Shown here piece by piece: positions 25,601-33,533 of a DNA stretch of 64,000 nucleotides. Source of the DNA: Lentzea nigeriaca (lineage in GTDB: Bacteria; Actinomycetota; Actinomycetes; Mycobacteriales; Pseudonocardiaceae); assembly GCF_016907955.1 (NCBI RefSeq), contig NZ_JAFBCX010000001.1:1178001-1242000 (forward strand), given 5' to 3'. The translations under genes were made by a program, and so were the position numbers. The stretch's first letter is position 1. Each line of letters starts with the position of its first letter. The notes beneath the pieces were generated by a model, which was not told where the DNA came from, did not search any database, and saw nothing but the letters and a program-made list of their open reading frames with translations.

Positions 25601-28126
25601 TCACAGCATCCCGGCGGCACCCGAGGACGGCGGCTGGATGACGAAGTCCGCGTCGTTGAGGTCGAAGAAGACGTTCCCGACCGCCTCGATCTTGATCCTC
25701 GCCTTGGACGTGCCCACCCGCGGCAGGCAGACGGTCGCGCTGCCGTCGTTGGGAGTGCGGTGCGCGAGCACGTGCGGGAAGGTCAGCCCGCCGTCGAGCG
25801 ACAGCGAGATCTTCACGTCGCGCACGCCGACCGGTGCCACGTTGGTACCGGCCACGTCCCAGGTGATCGTCTGCTCCGTGCCGCCCGCGAGCGTGGTCGG
25901 GGCGGCCTGCGAGGTCACGAGGAACGGGCCCGCCGACGGCGCCAGCACGAGTGCGGTGTCCGCGCTGCTGATGCCGCCGCCACCGGGACGTCCGTCTCTC
26001 GCCGTGAGCCGGAAGTGCAGGGTCCGGTCCTTGCCGACGCCGACCCAGTCCGCGGTGGGCAGGAACTCCGAGTAGCAGTCGACGAGCTCGGGCGGCACGT
26101 TCGTCCCGCCGCCGGTGGTGGGCGGCGGCGGTGCCGCGGGGCAGGCACCGGTGCGGGCGTTGGTGTTGTTCGCCGCGATCTGGGCGAGGTCCGGGAAGAC
26201 CCTGGCGGGGTTGGTGGTCACGGCGTTCTCGCCCGGCGAGTGGTACTTGAGCGCGTCCTCCTTGCTGACGACGGCGGCGGTGCCGAACTGGCGGAACAGC
26301 GGCCCGTCCGTCTTGGTGTTGCTCACCAGTGCCGTGCCGGTGGTGCCGCCGAGGTCGTTCTGCTCCCACATGTACGTCACCGTGTCGCCGTCGACGTCGA
26401 TCGCGCGCCCGTTCAACGCGAACGGCGTGCGGACCGGGATGGTGTACTTCGGCGCCACGTTCACCACGGGCGCGTGGTTGCCGGTGTTGGTGACGCGCCG
26501 CCCGCCGTTGTCGGGCTTGCCACCCCTGATCTCCTCACCCACGAGGCCCGACGTGCCGTGCGCGTCGGTGATGACGAGCGGTGCCACGTCCTTGCCCGCC
26601 AGCGGACCGCCGGTGAAGCTCACCCGGAACCCGGCGTCGGTCATCTCGTGACCGCCGAATCCGAGCACGTCGACCGTCGCGCCGGCGGGCCAACCGGCGA
26701 TCGCCTCGATGGCCTCCTTGATGCCGGTGTCCGTGTAGTTCGTGCCGCGCACGATCGGCGCCGACTCCCTGCCGCGGTAGCTGATCCGGAAGGAGTCCGT
26801 GCCGTCGAAGTCGCGCAGCGCCACGTTCTGCTGCTCGTTCATCGCGGGCTGCGTGCTCGTCACGTACGAGGTGATCTCGGTGAAGCTGCGCTGCGACCAG
26901 TACGGGTCGCTGTGCGGCTGCAGGTTGTCCTGCCGGCAGATCCCGGCGTAGGCCATGATCGACGACCCGCTGCCGGGCTCGACGGAGGTGCTCGCGTTGC
27001 GGTTGTCCGACGCGCAGTTGTGCTGCGTGCCGTTGAACGTGTGGTTGGCGCCGAACTGATGGCCGATCTCGTGCGCCACGTAGTCGACCGCGTAGAAGTC
27101 GCCCACCGGCGTCGGCAACCCGGTGCAGCCCAGTGCCTTGTCCTCCCGGCCGACCACGCCGAGGGCCGCCAGCCCGCCGCCGTTGACCCCGAGGCCGATG
27201 TGCCCGACGTCGTAGTTGCCCGCGCCGACGAGCTGGCCGAGCACGGTCGGGTTGCGGTAGAGAGCGGGAACATCGCACGCGCTGAGGTCACCGGGCGCGA
27301 AACAGGCTTCCGCACCACAGGGCCCGTTGGGTTCGAAGGCCATCGCGGCGGTGTTGAGGTTCGTCTTGTCGGTGTCGTTGACCAGCAGCAGCCGGATCGC
27401 CGTCTCGTCCTCGTAGACCTGGTTGACCCGGTTGACGAGCGTGACCTTCGCGGCGGTGACGTTGGCGGCACCGAAGTACGTTGCGTACGACGGATCGGTG
27501 ACGAGCGCGAGCCGGTAGGTGCGCAACCGCACGGGGCCGGCGACCCCGCTCGCCTGCACGTCGGGCGCCGATCCACGGACGGAGCCGCGTTCCACCAGTG
27601 ACTTGGCAGGCTTGGCCAGGTCACGACCGTAGTAGCTCGCGTACAGGCCCTGACCGGTGCGCTGGTACGGGTCGACGTACCACTGACCGCGCGGCGACCG
27701 GACCGACGCGTGGAAGCCCAGCGGCGTGAGGTCGGCCCGCACGGTGGCGGCGGGATCGTCGACGCCTCTGCCCGAGTACGTCCTGATGTCGGGGTGCGCC
27801 GCGGCCAGCCCGGCCTCCATCACCGGCGCGTCCTCGAGCCGGAACCGCTGGAAGCCACCCTCCGGAGTGGGCAGGAGCACCTCACGCGCGGCCTGACTGT
27901 CCAATTTGGACGCCATTGTGGCTCGGTCGAGCGCATAACCGGCGAACCGGCCGATTCGGATCTCGGGTTGCTCAGCGGACAGGGAAGCCGCCCCCGGTGC
28001 GGAAACCGCGGTCCACGGGTTGTCCGGCGCCGCTGTGCTCACCGTGGGCAGTCCCGCGAGCGCGGTCACCGCGATGACCGCCGCGGTCACTGTCCTCAGT
28101 CGATTCGTTGACGATTTTCTTCGCAC
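25601..28126 (-). CDS. secreted reprolysin-like zinc metalloprotease
   Basis: Large secreted protease of 841 residues. Signal peptide 1-33 (TVSTAAP), a propeptide of about 165 residues, then a metzincin domain with the extended zinc motif HEIGHQFGANH at 352-362 and a Met-turn candidate at SIMAYAGIC. After the catalytic domain come an insert, a cadherin-like/Big stretch (PKYTIPVRTPFALNGRAIDV) and a C-terminal beta domain ending FDLNDADFVIQPP, which resembles the proprotein/domain architecture of bacterial metzincins with PKD-like repeats. GTG start with AGGAG nine bases before. It may mature or degrade secreted proteins of the surrounding hydrolase island. Confidence 0.9.
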   Translation of the reverse strand: MRRKSSTNRLRTVTAAVIAVTALAGLPTVSTAAPDNPWTAVSAPGAASLSAEQPEIRIGRFAGYALDRATMASKLDSQAAREVLLPTPEGGFQRFRLEDAPVMEAGLAAAHPDIRTYSGRGVDDPAATVRADLTPLGFHASVRSPRGQWYVDPYQRTGQGLYASYYGRDLAKPAKSLVERGSVRGSAPDVQASGVAGPVRLRTYRLALVTDPSYATYFGAANVTAAKVTLVNRVNQVYEDETAIRLLLVNDTDKTNLNTAAMAFEPNGPCGAEACFAPGDLSACDVPALYRNPTVLGQLVGAGNYDVGHIGLGVNGGGLAALGVVGREDKALGCTGLPTPVGDFYAVDYVAHEIGHQFGANHTFNGTQHNCASDNRNASTSVEPGSGSSIMAYAGICRQDNLQPHSDPYWSQRSFTEITSYVTSTQPAMNEQQNVALRDFDGTDSFRISYRGRESAPIVRGTNYTDTGIKEAIEAIAGWPAGATVDVLGFGGHEMTDAGFRVSFTGGPLAGKDVAPLVITDAHGTSGLVGEEIRGGKPDNGGRRVTNTGNHAPVVNVAPKYTIPVRTPFALNGRAIDVDGDTVTYMWEQNDLGGTTGTALVSNTKTDGPLFRQFGTAAVVSKEDALKYHSPGENAVTTNPARVFPDLAQIAANNTNARTGACPAAPPPPTTGGGTNVPPELVDCYSEFLPTADWVGVGKDRTLHFRLTARDGRPGGGGISSADTALVLAPSAGPFLVTSQAAPTTLAGGTEQTITWDVAGTNVAPVGVRDVKISLSLDGGLTFPHVLAHRTPNDGSATVCLPRVGTSKARIKIEAVGNVFFDLNDADFVIQPPSSGAAGML

Positions 28127-28263
28127 GCTGTGAAGCTCCTAGTTGCAGGGTTGGCGTGTCGCATGGACAGTTGTGCGCCAAGGACGTTATCGGCACGGTG
28201 TTGCTCGGCGATAACGTCTTCTGCAGTTGGACAGCGCTTTCCGGGCAGCGGGATCCTCCGGGT

Positions 28264-29565
28264 TCACCGCGCCGTGCAGGCCGTTGTCGGCAAGGGGAGG
28301 CCGGCCCCCGTGACAACGGCGCCCCAGCTGGCGCTCGCGCCCGCGGCCAAGTTCCCGTTGTAGGCCTGGTTGCTCGCCGTGACCTGTCGTCCGGTCTGGC
28401 TCACGACCGCGTTCCACGAGTTCGTCACCCGCTGGTCACCCTCGAAGGACAGCGACGACGTCCACCCGGACAGCGCGCTGGAGCCGGAGTTCCTGACGAC
28501 GACCTCCAACTGGTAGCCACCACTCCAGGAACCGGTGATCGTCGCGGTGGCGGTGCACCCGTTGGCCGGAAGAGGCGTGGTCGTCGTCGTGGTCGTGGTC
28601 GTGCTCGTGGGACCGTCGCTGGTGGTGTAGGTGACGCCCGTGTAGGCGGCAGAACACGTCGACGAGCACTGGCCGGGCAACGAGAACCGGTAGGTCCGCC
28701 CGCCGTTCACCAGTGCGTCGGCAGCGTCGCGCACCCTGATCTCGTATGAGGTTCCCGCGTTCGTGGTCGGACCGATGATGAACGCCTGCCCCATGTCGCT
28801 GTTGGGCTTGGCCTGCGTCCATGTTCCGTTCTCACTCAGGTACTCCACGCCGTGAATGCCGTTCGCCAGATGCGATACCGCGATCGCGGGCCAGTACCGC
28901 TGCGCGCCCTGCAGGAAGCCCAGTCGCAGGTCACCGGTGTAGTTCGGACTCGGGACGTAGGACCAGGACACCTTGCGGTTGTTCCAGTGCGCGGGGTTGA
29001 GATCGCCGACCGGAACGCCGTTGCGGAGGAACCTGTTGAGCGAGGCGGTGGACAGGTCGAGGTGGTTCGGATCATCGCGGCACCAGGCGTTCGAGTCCCC
29101 GCAGCTGTCCGCCACCACCATGGTCAGCGTGGCGCCGTTGTAGCCGTCGGCGATCCAGGAACCGTTGCGGCAGAACGGCTGTCCGGCCGCGCCGTCATTG
29201 GTTCCCGTGCAGTAGTCGCCGATGGTGACCTGCACGAACCGGCCGCAGTTGCGCCCGTTGTCCCACAGCCCGATCTTGGCCGCCTGCGAAGGAGGTATCG
29301 GCCTCGGGTAGAAGTTGTAGTCGCCGGGCGTGTTGTAGACGTTGAGCGCCACGAAGTCCTGGGAGTCCAGCATTTCCTGGGGCAGCCCGCAACCGCCGTA
29401 GGGTGCGCCGAGCCCGTCGAAGTGAGTGGCCGTGCCGACCACCGGCGCCGCGGGGGCGGCTGCCGTGGGTACGAGCGAGCCCGCGACCACGACGAGTGCC
29501 GCGAGGGCAGCACCCGCTCCCCGTGCCAGCCGACGTGCGGACAGCCTGCTACGTCGCAGTTTCAT
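28264..29565 (-). CDS. secreted expansin-like protein with CBM2 cellulose-binding domain
   Basis: Non-hydrolytic cell-wall loosening protein of 433 residues. Signal peptide about 1-40; a double-psi beta-barrel domain follows (VGTATHFDGLGAPYGGCGLP, later VVADSCGD and HLDLSTASLNRFL) and an expansin-like second domain (WSYVPSPNYTGDLRLGF). A Thr-run linker (TSTTTTTTTTT) leads to a C-terminal CBM2 (about 105 residues, CTATATITGSWSGGYQLEV, W residues for cellulose stacking). I chose the ATG at 29565 (AAGGGG five bases upstream) over the GTG at 29571. A CebR-type box sits 31 bases upstream of the start, so expression should rise on cellobiose. Confidence 0.9.
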   Translation of the reverse strand: MKLRRSRLSARRLARGAGAALAALVVVAGSLVPTAAAPAAPVVGTATHFDGLGAPYGGCGLPQEMLDSQDFVALNVYNTPGDYNFYPRPIPPSQAAKIGLWDNGRNCGRFVQVTIGDYCTGTNDGAAGQPFCRNGSWIADGYNGATLTMVVADSCGDSNAWCRDDPNHLDLSTASLNRFLRNGVPVGDLNPAHWNNRKVSWSYVPSPNYTGDLRLGFLQGAQRYWPAIAVSHLANGIHGVEYLSENGTWTQAKPNSDMGQAFIIGPTTNAGTSYEIRVRDAADALVNGGRTYRFSLPGQCSSTCSAAYTGVTYTTSDGPTSTTTTTTTTTPLPANGCTATATITGSWSGGYQLEVVVRNSGSSALSGWTSSLSFEGDQRVTNSWNAVVSQTGRQVTASNQAYNGNLAAGASASWGAVVTGAGLPLPTTACTAR

Positions 29566-29586
29566 GGCCACCCCTTGGCAACGCCG

Positions 29587-29618
29587 CCGACATTCTGGGA
29601 GCGCTCCCAGAATGTCGG
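29587..29618. promoter_or_regulatory. CebR-type operator within a 32-bp perfect palindrome
   Basis: The core TGGGAGCGCTCCCA (29596-29609) is identical to the cellulose-utilisation repressor (CebR) box known from streptomycetes. Here the symmetry continues for nine more bases on each side (CCGACATTC / GAATGTCGG), giving a 32-bp perfect palindrome that could also fold as a hairpin and end the GH12 transcript (stop at 29746). It lies just before the expansin-like gene. Confidence 0.88.
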
Positions 29619-29745
29619 GGAACCTCTCACGGTGTCAAGGAGGGCGAATGGGGGGTGGGCCTTCCGGTCGCCCAGGCGAAGGACGTTCGCGGGCTGGTCA
29701 CGCGAGTGGCGGTGCTCGCGTGACAGCGCACGGTCGGCCCGGCGC

Positions 29746-30495
29746 TCAGCCGCTGACGGAGGCCGAGAAGTTGTCGACCGCCAGGCCCACACCACCGTTC
29801 CACGGTTCGAACCCGGCCTGGATGCTGGTCAGGTACCAGGAGTTCGTGATCGCACCGCGGGCGCGCACGTCGTTGATGAAGTCGAGCACGTTGAACGACC
29901 ACGAGTTGATCGCCGACGGCGCGACGTAGGAGATGACGTTGTTGGAACCGTTGCTGCCGCGCCACACCTGCCAGCCGCGGCCGCCGATCGTGGTGTTGCC
30001 GACGACGCTGCCGATGGGCTGGATCGGCCCCTGGCGGTGGAACCAGATCATGATCTCCATCTGGTTCACGCCGTTGGTCTTCGGCGTGGGGTCGAGCCAG
30101 ATGTCGTAGGCGGCGTCGTAGGTGCCGCCGGCGTACCGGTAGGAGATCGAGGACGTGGCGTTGCGGATCCGGCTGACCTGCATCGGCAGGGTCGAGCCGG
30201 GGGAGCAGTTGGTGTAGTGGCACCCGAGGAACACCGACGGGTACGACACGGGCGCGCCGTTGGTCGGGGCCGAACCCTGCTGGGTGGTGATCTGGAAGCC
30301 GGACGACGTGGCCCTGATGCACTGCTGCGCCGAGGTGCCCCACCGGTTGTTCTGGACAACGTAACGACCCTGGATGGTGGTCGAACCGTACTGGTCGCAG
30401 ATGGTCACATCTGCGTGAGCCGGACCCGCTGTCGCGATCAACGTGCTCGCGACCAGCAAGCCGGCAGCTGTGACGGCACGGATGGTCCTTCGCAT
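29746..30495 (-). CDS. secreted endo-beta-1,4-glucanase, GH12
   Basis: Secreted cellulase of 249 residues. Signal peptide about 1-28 (ATAGPAHA). The GH12 domain starts TICDQYGSTTIQGRYVVQNN; nucleophile Glu in QMEIMIWF (residue 147 of this start) and acid/base Glu in IQAGFEPW (residue 230), both intact. It has no binding module, unlike the expansin-like neighbour. Two ATGs are in tandem; I chose the second (30495) because AGGAG is five bases before it, against two for the first (30498). A perfect CebR-type box (30517-30530) lies 21 bases upstream. Expected to cut cellulose or mixed-linkage glucan outside the cell. Confidence 0.95.
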   Translation of the reverse strand: MRRTIRAVTAAGLLVASTLIATAGPAHADVTICDQYGSTTIQGRYVVQNNRWGTSAQQCIRATSSGFQITTQQGSAPTNGAPVSYPSVFLGCHYTNCSPGSTLPMQVSRIRNATSSISYRYAGGTYDAAYDIWLDPTPKTNGVNQMEIMIWFHRQGPIQPIGSVVGNTTIGGRGWQVWRGSNGSNNVISYVAPSAINSWSFNVLDFINDVRARGAITNSWYLTSIQAGFEPWNGGVGLAVDNFSASVSG

Positions 30496-30516
30496 CATGA
30501 CTCCTGTCGCAGACTA

Positions 30517-30530
30517 TGGGAGCGCTCCCA
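30517..30530. promoter_or_regulatory. CebR-type operator upstream of the GH12 cellulase
   Basis: TGGGAGCGCTCCCA, a perfect copy of the streptomycete CebR box, 21 bases upstream of the cellulase start codon and so placed to block transcription. Confidence 0.88.
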
Positions 30531-30694
30531 GGGTAGCGATCTGTCAACAGGCGGGCAGACTGTCGAATGAGCTGCCGAATGTTCCAGAGGAACAGAAGTG
30601 GCTGGTATTCAAGGGGTTCTGGCCAGTCTTCTCCGGATGAGGGCGAGCTGTCGAACACCGCGTCGAATCGACGGTTGAATCCGGCCGGACGCGC

Positions 30695-30960
30695 TCAGGA
30701 CGGAGTGGCTTCGATGAGCAGGGCTTCGAACTCGGCCCTGGTCCGTTCCTTGCCGCCTAGGTTGACGAGCATGTTGAGGTCGCTGAGGTAAACCGCGGGC
30801 GATGCGGCGTCCTGGACCGCGTCCGGCAGCACCGGCTCGATCACCAGCAGCCGGCAGCGCCTTTCGGCAGTGCCCCGCAGAATCGCCGCGACGCGTGTGC
30901 TGACGACCTGGGCCGACATCGAGCCGAAGACGAGATCCATCGAGACGCGGCGCGCGTCGG
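30695..30960 (-). pseudogene. relic of an O-methyltransferase (C-terminal part only)
   Basis: A 111-codon frame reading up to 31030 contains a clear piece of a small-molecule O-methyltransferase of the hydroxyneurosporene/acetylserotonin type: VAAILRGTAERRCRLLVIEP followed by AVYLSDLNMLVNLGGKERTR and EFEALLIEA. The family's SAM-binding and dimerisation domains are missing at the N-terminus, and the end (A-T-P-S stop) falls before the usual last strands. The first ~30 codons are unrelated. It is a both-ends-truncated remnant between the cellulase and the exopolysaccharide operon. The 30531-30694 gap beside it holds nothing else I can name. Confidence 0.7.
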
Positions 30961-30998
30961 TGGTCGTGTCAGATGACGCCGGCATGACTTTCCCCCAG

Positions 30999-31041
30999 AA
31001 CATCCGGCAATGATTATCAAAAACAACCATTGTCGGATGTT
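30999..31041. terminator. likely terminator of the exopolysaccharide operon
   Basis: A 14-bp inverted repeat (AACATCCGGCAATG / CATTGTCGGATGTT, one G-T wobble) around a 15-nt A-rich loop, 35 bases beyond the stop of the last operon gene (GH114-like). Its low GC content stands out. It could instead mark the edge of a rearrangement next to the methyltransferase relic. Confidence 0.55.
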
Positions 31042-31075
31042 GCCCCGATGTGCGGCGCGTTCGGCGGATCCGCGC

Positions 31076-32020
31076 TCAGTGGCAGGGCCAGCGTTGTGGG
31101 CCGAGGTCGAGGGTCTTGCGCATCGAGCTGAAGCCCAGCGCGTTGGCCTCGGGGCAGAACTGCGCGGTGTCGAGCTTGTACTCGACGTGGAAGACAGCTT
31201 TTCCGGCTTTGATGAACGGGATCAGGCGAGAGCATTCACGGTACTCGGCGCACTGTTCGTCGATCGCGAAGTCGAAGTCCGCCAGCAGGTCGGGGATCTG
31301 ACCGAGGTCGTTCTTCAGGCCGATGGACAGGCCGCGTTCGTGGGCGAGCGCGGCGATCATGCGGTTGTAGGTCAGCTGGTCGGCAGCCGTCAGCGGGAAT
31401 CCGGTGTCGTTGGTGTAGCCCTCGACGTTGTCGGGCTCGATCGCGTCGAAACCCTTGTCGCGGCAGGTGTCGAAGCGTGCCGCCATGATCGGGCGCAGGA
31501 TGTCGGATCGCCGGATGTCGAGCCAGTTCTCACCCGGCCAGCCGTCGCTCTTGCCCTTGACGGCGGCGGGGAACGCGGCAGCGTCCGGCCGGAAGTCCTC
31601 GGCGGCGCCCACGTTGACGTAGCAGATCACCTTCCGTCCGGCACGATGCAAGGTCTCGACCACGTCGCTGCCGTTGTCGACGCCGTCGATGTCGTACACC
31701 GGCACGTTCACGCTGGTGTCCACCTTGCCGGACAGCTGCCACTGCCAAGCCGTGCCCGGTGGCGGCACCCAGCGCGTGGCCGGGGGCAGCGCCGGCGGCG
31801 ACGCCTGAGACGGAACATGAGACGAAACCTCAGACGGGGCCGGGGGCTGTTCCTGGGCCGCGGTGGCGCTCGGGACAGGGGCTGGGGCCGGGGACGGGGC
31901 CGGGGGTGTCGGCACGGCCGTCGGCTCAGCGGAACCGCATGTGAAGCACAGCAAAGCGACCAGGACCGGGCCGATCACGGAACGAGAGAGGCGAGCAGGC
32001 CGCCGGGCATGCGGTGCCAT
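31076..32020 (-). CDS. GH114-like endo-alpha-1,4-polygalactosaminidase (Ega3-like), membrane-tethered
   Basis: Predicted hydrolase of galactosamine-rich polysaccharide, 314 residues. An N-terminal hydrophobic segment ends with LLCFTCGS, a possible lipobox; a Pro/Ala-rich linker runs to residue 80; the GH114 barrel follows. Family motifs are ICYVNVGAAEDFRPDA (131-147), FDAIEPDNVEGY (191-202, acidic residues D192, E195, D197) and FAIDEQCAEY (251-260, D254/E255), close to the catalytic Asp/Glu pair of fungal Ega3. The ATG at 32020 lies 46 bases inside the spherulin-like gene, so the two are coupled. Last gene of the operon; likely trims or releases the exported polymer. Confidence 0.88.
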   Translation of the reverse strand: MAPHARRPARLSRSVIGPVLVALLCFTCGSAEPTAVPTPPAPSPAPAPVPSATAAQEQPPAPSEVSSHVPSQASPPALPPATRWVPPPGTAWQWQLSGKVDTSVNVPVYDIDGVDNGSDVVETLHRAGRKVICYVNVGAAEDFRPDAAAFPAAVKGKSDGWPGENWLDIRRSDILRPIMAARFDTCRDKGFDAIEPDNVEGYTNDTGFPLTAADQLTYNRMIAALAHERGLSIGLKNDLGQIPDLLADFDFAIDEQCAEYRECSRLIPFIKAGKAVFHVEYKLDTAQFCPEANALGFSSMRKTLDLGPQRWPCH

Positions 32021-32640
32021 GGATTGCGCCCCCCTTGGTCGGTGAGGAAGAGGCTGCCGGCGTGGCGATGCTCGGCGAGTCGGCGCACCTTGCCGAAGTA
32101 GTTCTCCGGCACCTTGTACACGAGGTGGAAGAAGCGGTCCGCGGGCCATCGCCGCACCCAACGCGGCACCACGGCGTCCAAATAGGACGGCAAGGTGCCC
32201 TCGAAGGTACCCAGCAGGTCGGCCTGCGCGGCGTAGCCTTCCGCGGGATGGGCGCCGTGGTTGAACGCCACCGTCGCCATCCCCAGCTCGCGCGCCGCCC
32301 CGGCGAGCGCGGTGTAGTGGGCGAGGTCGGTGGGCAGGGCCGATGTCCGGTCGAAGAGCACGCCGGTCACCCCGTACCAGTCGGTGTAGCGCCGGATCTG
32401 GGCCAGCACGTCCTCGGCGGGACAGCTCCCGTAGCCGGTGTCGACGTACCCGGCGACCGCGATCCCGGCTTCGGTCAACCGCTCGAGCGCCGGCAGGAAA
32501 ACGTCGTCGCACAGCGTGCCAGGGCCGCTCGCCGGGTTCAGCACGACCAGCCGGACCTGCTCCGGATGTCGCGCCAGCTCGGCCCAGTCGCCAGGACGGA
32601 CGGCGGGGTGGAAGTACGCGGGCACGACCAGCCGGGTCAC
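31975..32640 (-). CDS. spherulation-specific family 4 protein (Sph3/GH135-like)
   Basis: TIM-barrel protein of 221 residues in the spherulin-4 family, whose fungal member Sph3 is a glycoside hydrolase (GH135) needed to make galactosaminogalactan. Family blocks: VVPAYFHP (5-12), VVLNPASGPG (32-41), AGYVDTGYG (63-71), GVLFDRTS (93-100) and a late GTFEG. In Sph3 the fourth block carries a catalytic Asp-Glu pair; here the Asp is kept (D97) but the Glu is Arg98. No signal peptide is visible, so it may act inside, or secretion is unrecognised. GTG start overlaps the SDR stop (GTGA). The reading frame upstream of the GTG is antisense-like and was ignored. Confidence 0.87.
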   Translation of the reverse strand: MTRLVVPAYFHPAVRPGDWAELARHPEQVRLVVLNPASGPGTLCDDVFLPALERLTEAGIAVAGYVDTGYGSCPAEDVLAQIRRYTDWYGVTGVLFDRTSALPTDLAHYTALAGAARELGMATVAFNHGAHPAEGYAAQADLLGTFEGTLPSYLDAVVPRWVRRWPADRFFHLVYKVPENYFGKVRRLAEHRHAGSLFLTDQGGRNPWHRMPGGLLASLVP

Positions 32641-33533
32641 GACGACCACCACAGGTCCGCCACCGCGTTGGCGAGATTCCGGCGTGGCCGCCATTCGAGC
32701 ACGGTCGTGGCCAGCGTGATGTCGGCCTGCTGCCAGGACACTCCCGCCGAGCGCGCCGACCCGCCGTCGTCCTCCCGGACGGCGCAGCTGGCACCGCTGA
32801 TGGCGAGCAGTTCCTTCACCAGGTCCCGGCAGGACAGGCCACGTCCGCTGCCGATGTTGAGCACCGGCGGCAACCCCTCCGCCGTCACCGCCGCGAGTGC
32901 GGCGTCGGCGACGTCGCGCGCGTCGACGAAGTCCCGAACCGCGTCGAGGGGGCCGAGGCGCAGGTCCTCGCGGTTGGCGACGGCCACCCGCAGTGCGGCC
33001 GCGGCGCGGCCGGGCAGGCCACTGCGCCCAGCCCCGGCGCCCACGGGGTTGAACACCCGCAGCACCACGCCGTCGAGGCCGTCCATCCTGGCGCGCTCGA
33101 TCATCCGTGTGCCGAGGAGCTTCGTGTGACCGTAGTCACCGATCGGTTGTGGCGGCGTCGATTCGGTGACGGGGATTCCCGGCAGCCCGGGACCGTACTC
33201 CGCCGCCGAGCCGAGGTGGACCAGCCGGATCCGGCCGCCGGCCAGTGCCAGTGCTCGCACGAGCGTGGTCACACCGTCCACATTGGTCATCGCCAGGGTG
33301 CGTTCATCACCCTCGATCGCCCCCGCGCAGTTCACGACCGCGTTCGGTTCGAGCCGGGCGATGAGCTCGGCGAGGGCGGCCGCGGTGACGGTGCCGAGGT
33401 CGATCCGGAGGTGCCGGGGCGACGAGGCCAGTGGTGACCGGCCGGCGGTCACCACGTCGAACCCCGCGTCGAGGGCGGCCCGCCGGACGTGCGCGCCGAG
33501 GAAGCCGCCGGCGCCGATCACCAGGACGCGCAT
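32637..33533 (-). CDS. NAD-dependent sugar epimerase/reductase (extended SDR)
   Basis: Nucleotide-sugar enzyme of 298 residues. The Rossmann motif GAGGFLGAHVRRA is at 7-19, Ser in LVHLGSAAEYG and the catalytic Tyr-Lys in DYGHTKLLG complete the SDR triad, and the C-terminal half is the sugar-nucleotide domain. Beside a nucleotidyltransferase and a 4,6-dehydratase it would finish a deoxy-amino-sugar nucleotide, as 4-reductase or epimerase. It overlaps the nucleotidyltransferase stop by 16 bases and couples to the spherulin-like gene downstream. The role matches Uge3 of the fungal galactosaminogalactan cluster, though sequence alone does not prove a C4-epimerase. Confidence 0.87.
   Translation of the reverse strand: MRVLVIGAGGFLGAHVRRAALDAGFDVVTAGRSPLASSPRHLRIDLGTVTAAALAELIARLEPNAVVNCAGAIEGDERTLAMTNVDGVTTLVRALALAGGRIRLVHLGSAAEYGPGLPGIPVTESTPPQPIGDYGHTKLLGTRMIERARMDGLDGVVLRVFNPVGAGAGRSGLPGRAAAALRVAVANREDLRLGPLDAVRDFVDARDVADAALAAVTAEGLPPVLNIGSGRGLSCRDLVKELLAISGASCAVREDDGGSARSAGVSWQQADITLATTVLEWRPRRNLANAVADLWWSS

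Noticed and set aside
25319-27601. 760-codon plus-strand frame
   Set aside because: Almost all of it is antisense to the metalloprotease gene, whose HEIGHQFGANH motif and signal peptide prove the minus strand is coding.
30999-31041. Inverted repeat as the end of an insertion sequence
   Set aside because: No transposase, no target duplication and no partner end were found; a terminator for the operon ending at 31076 explains it better.
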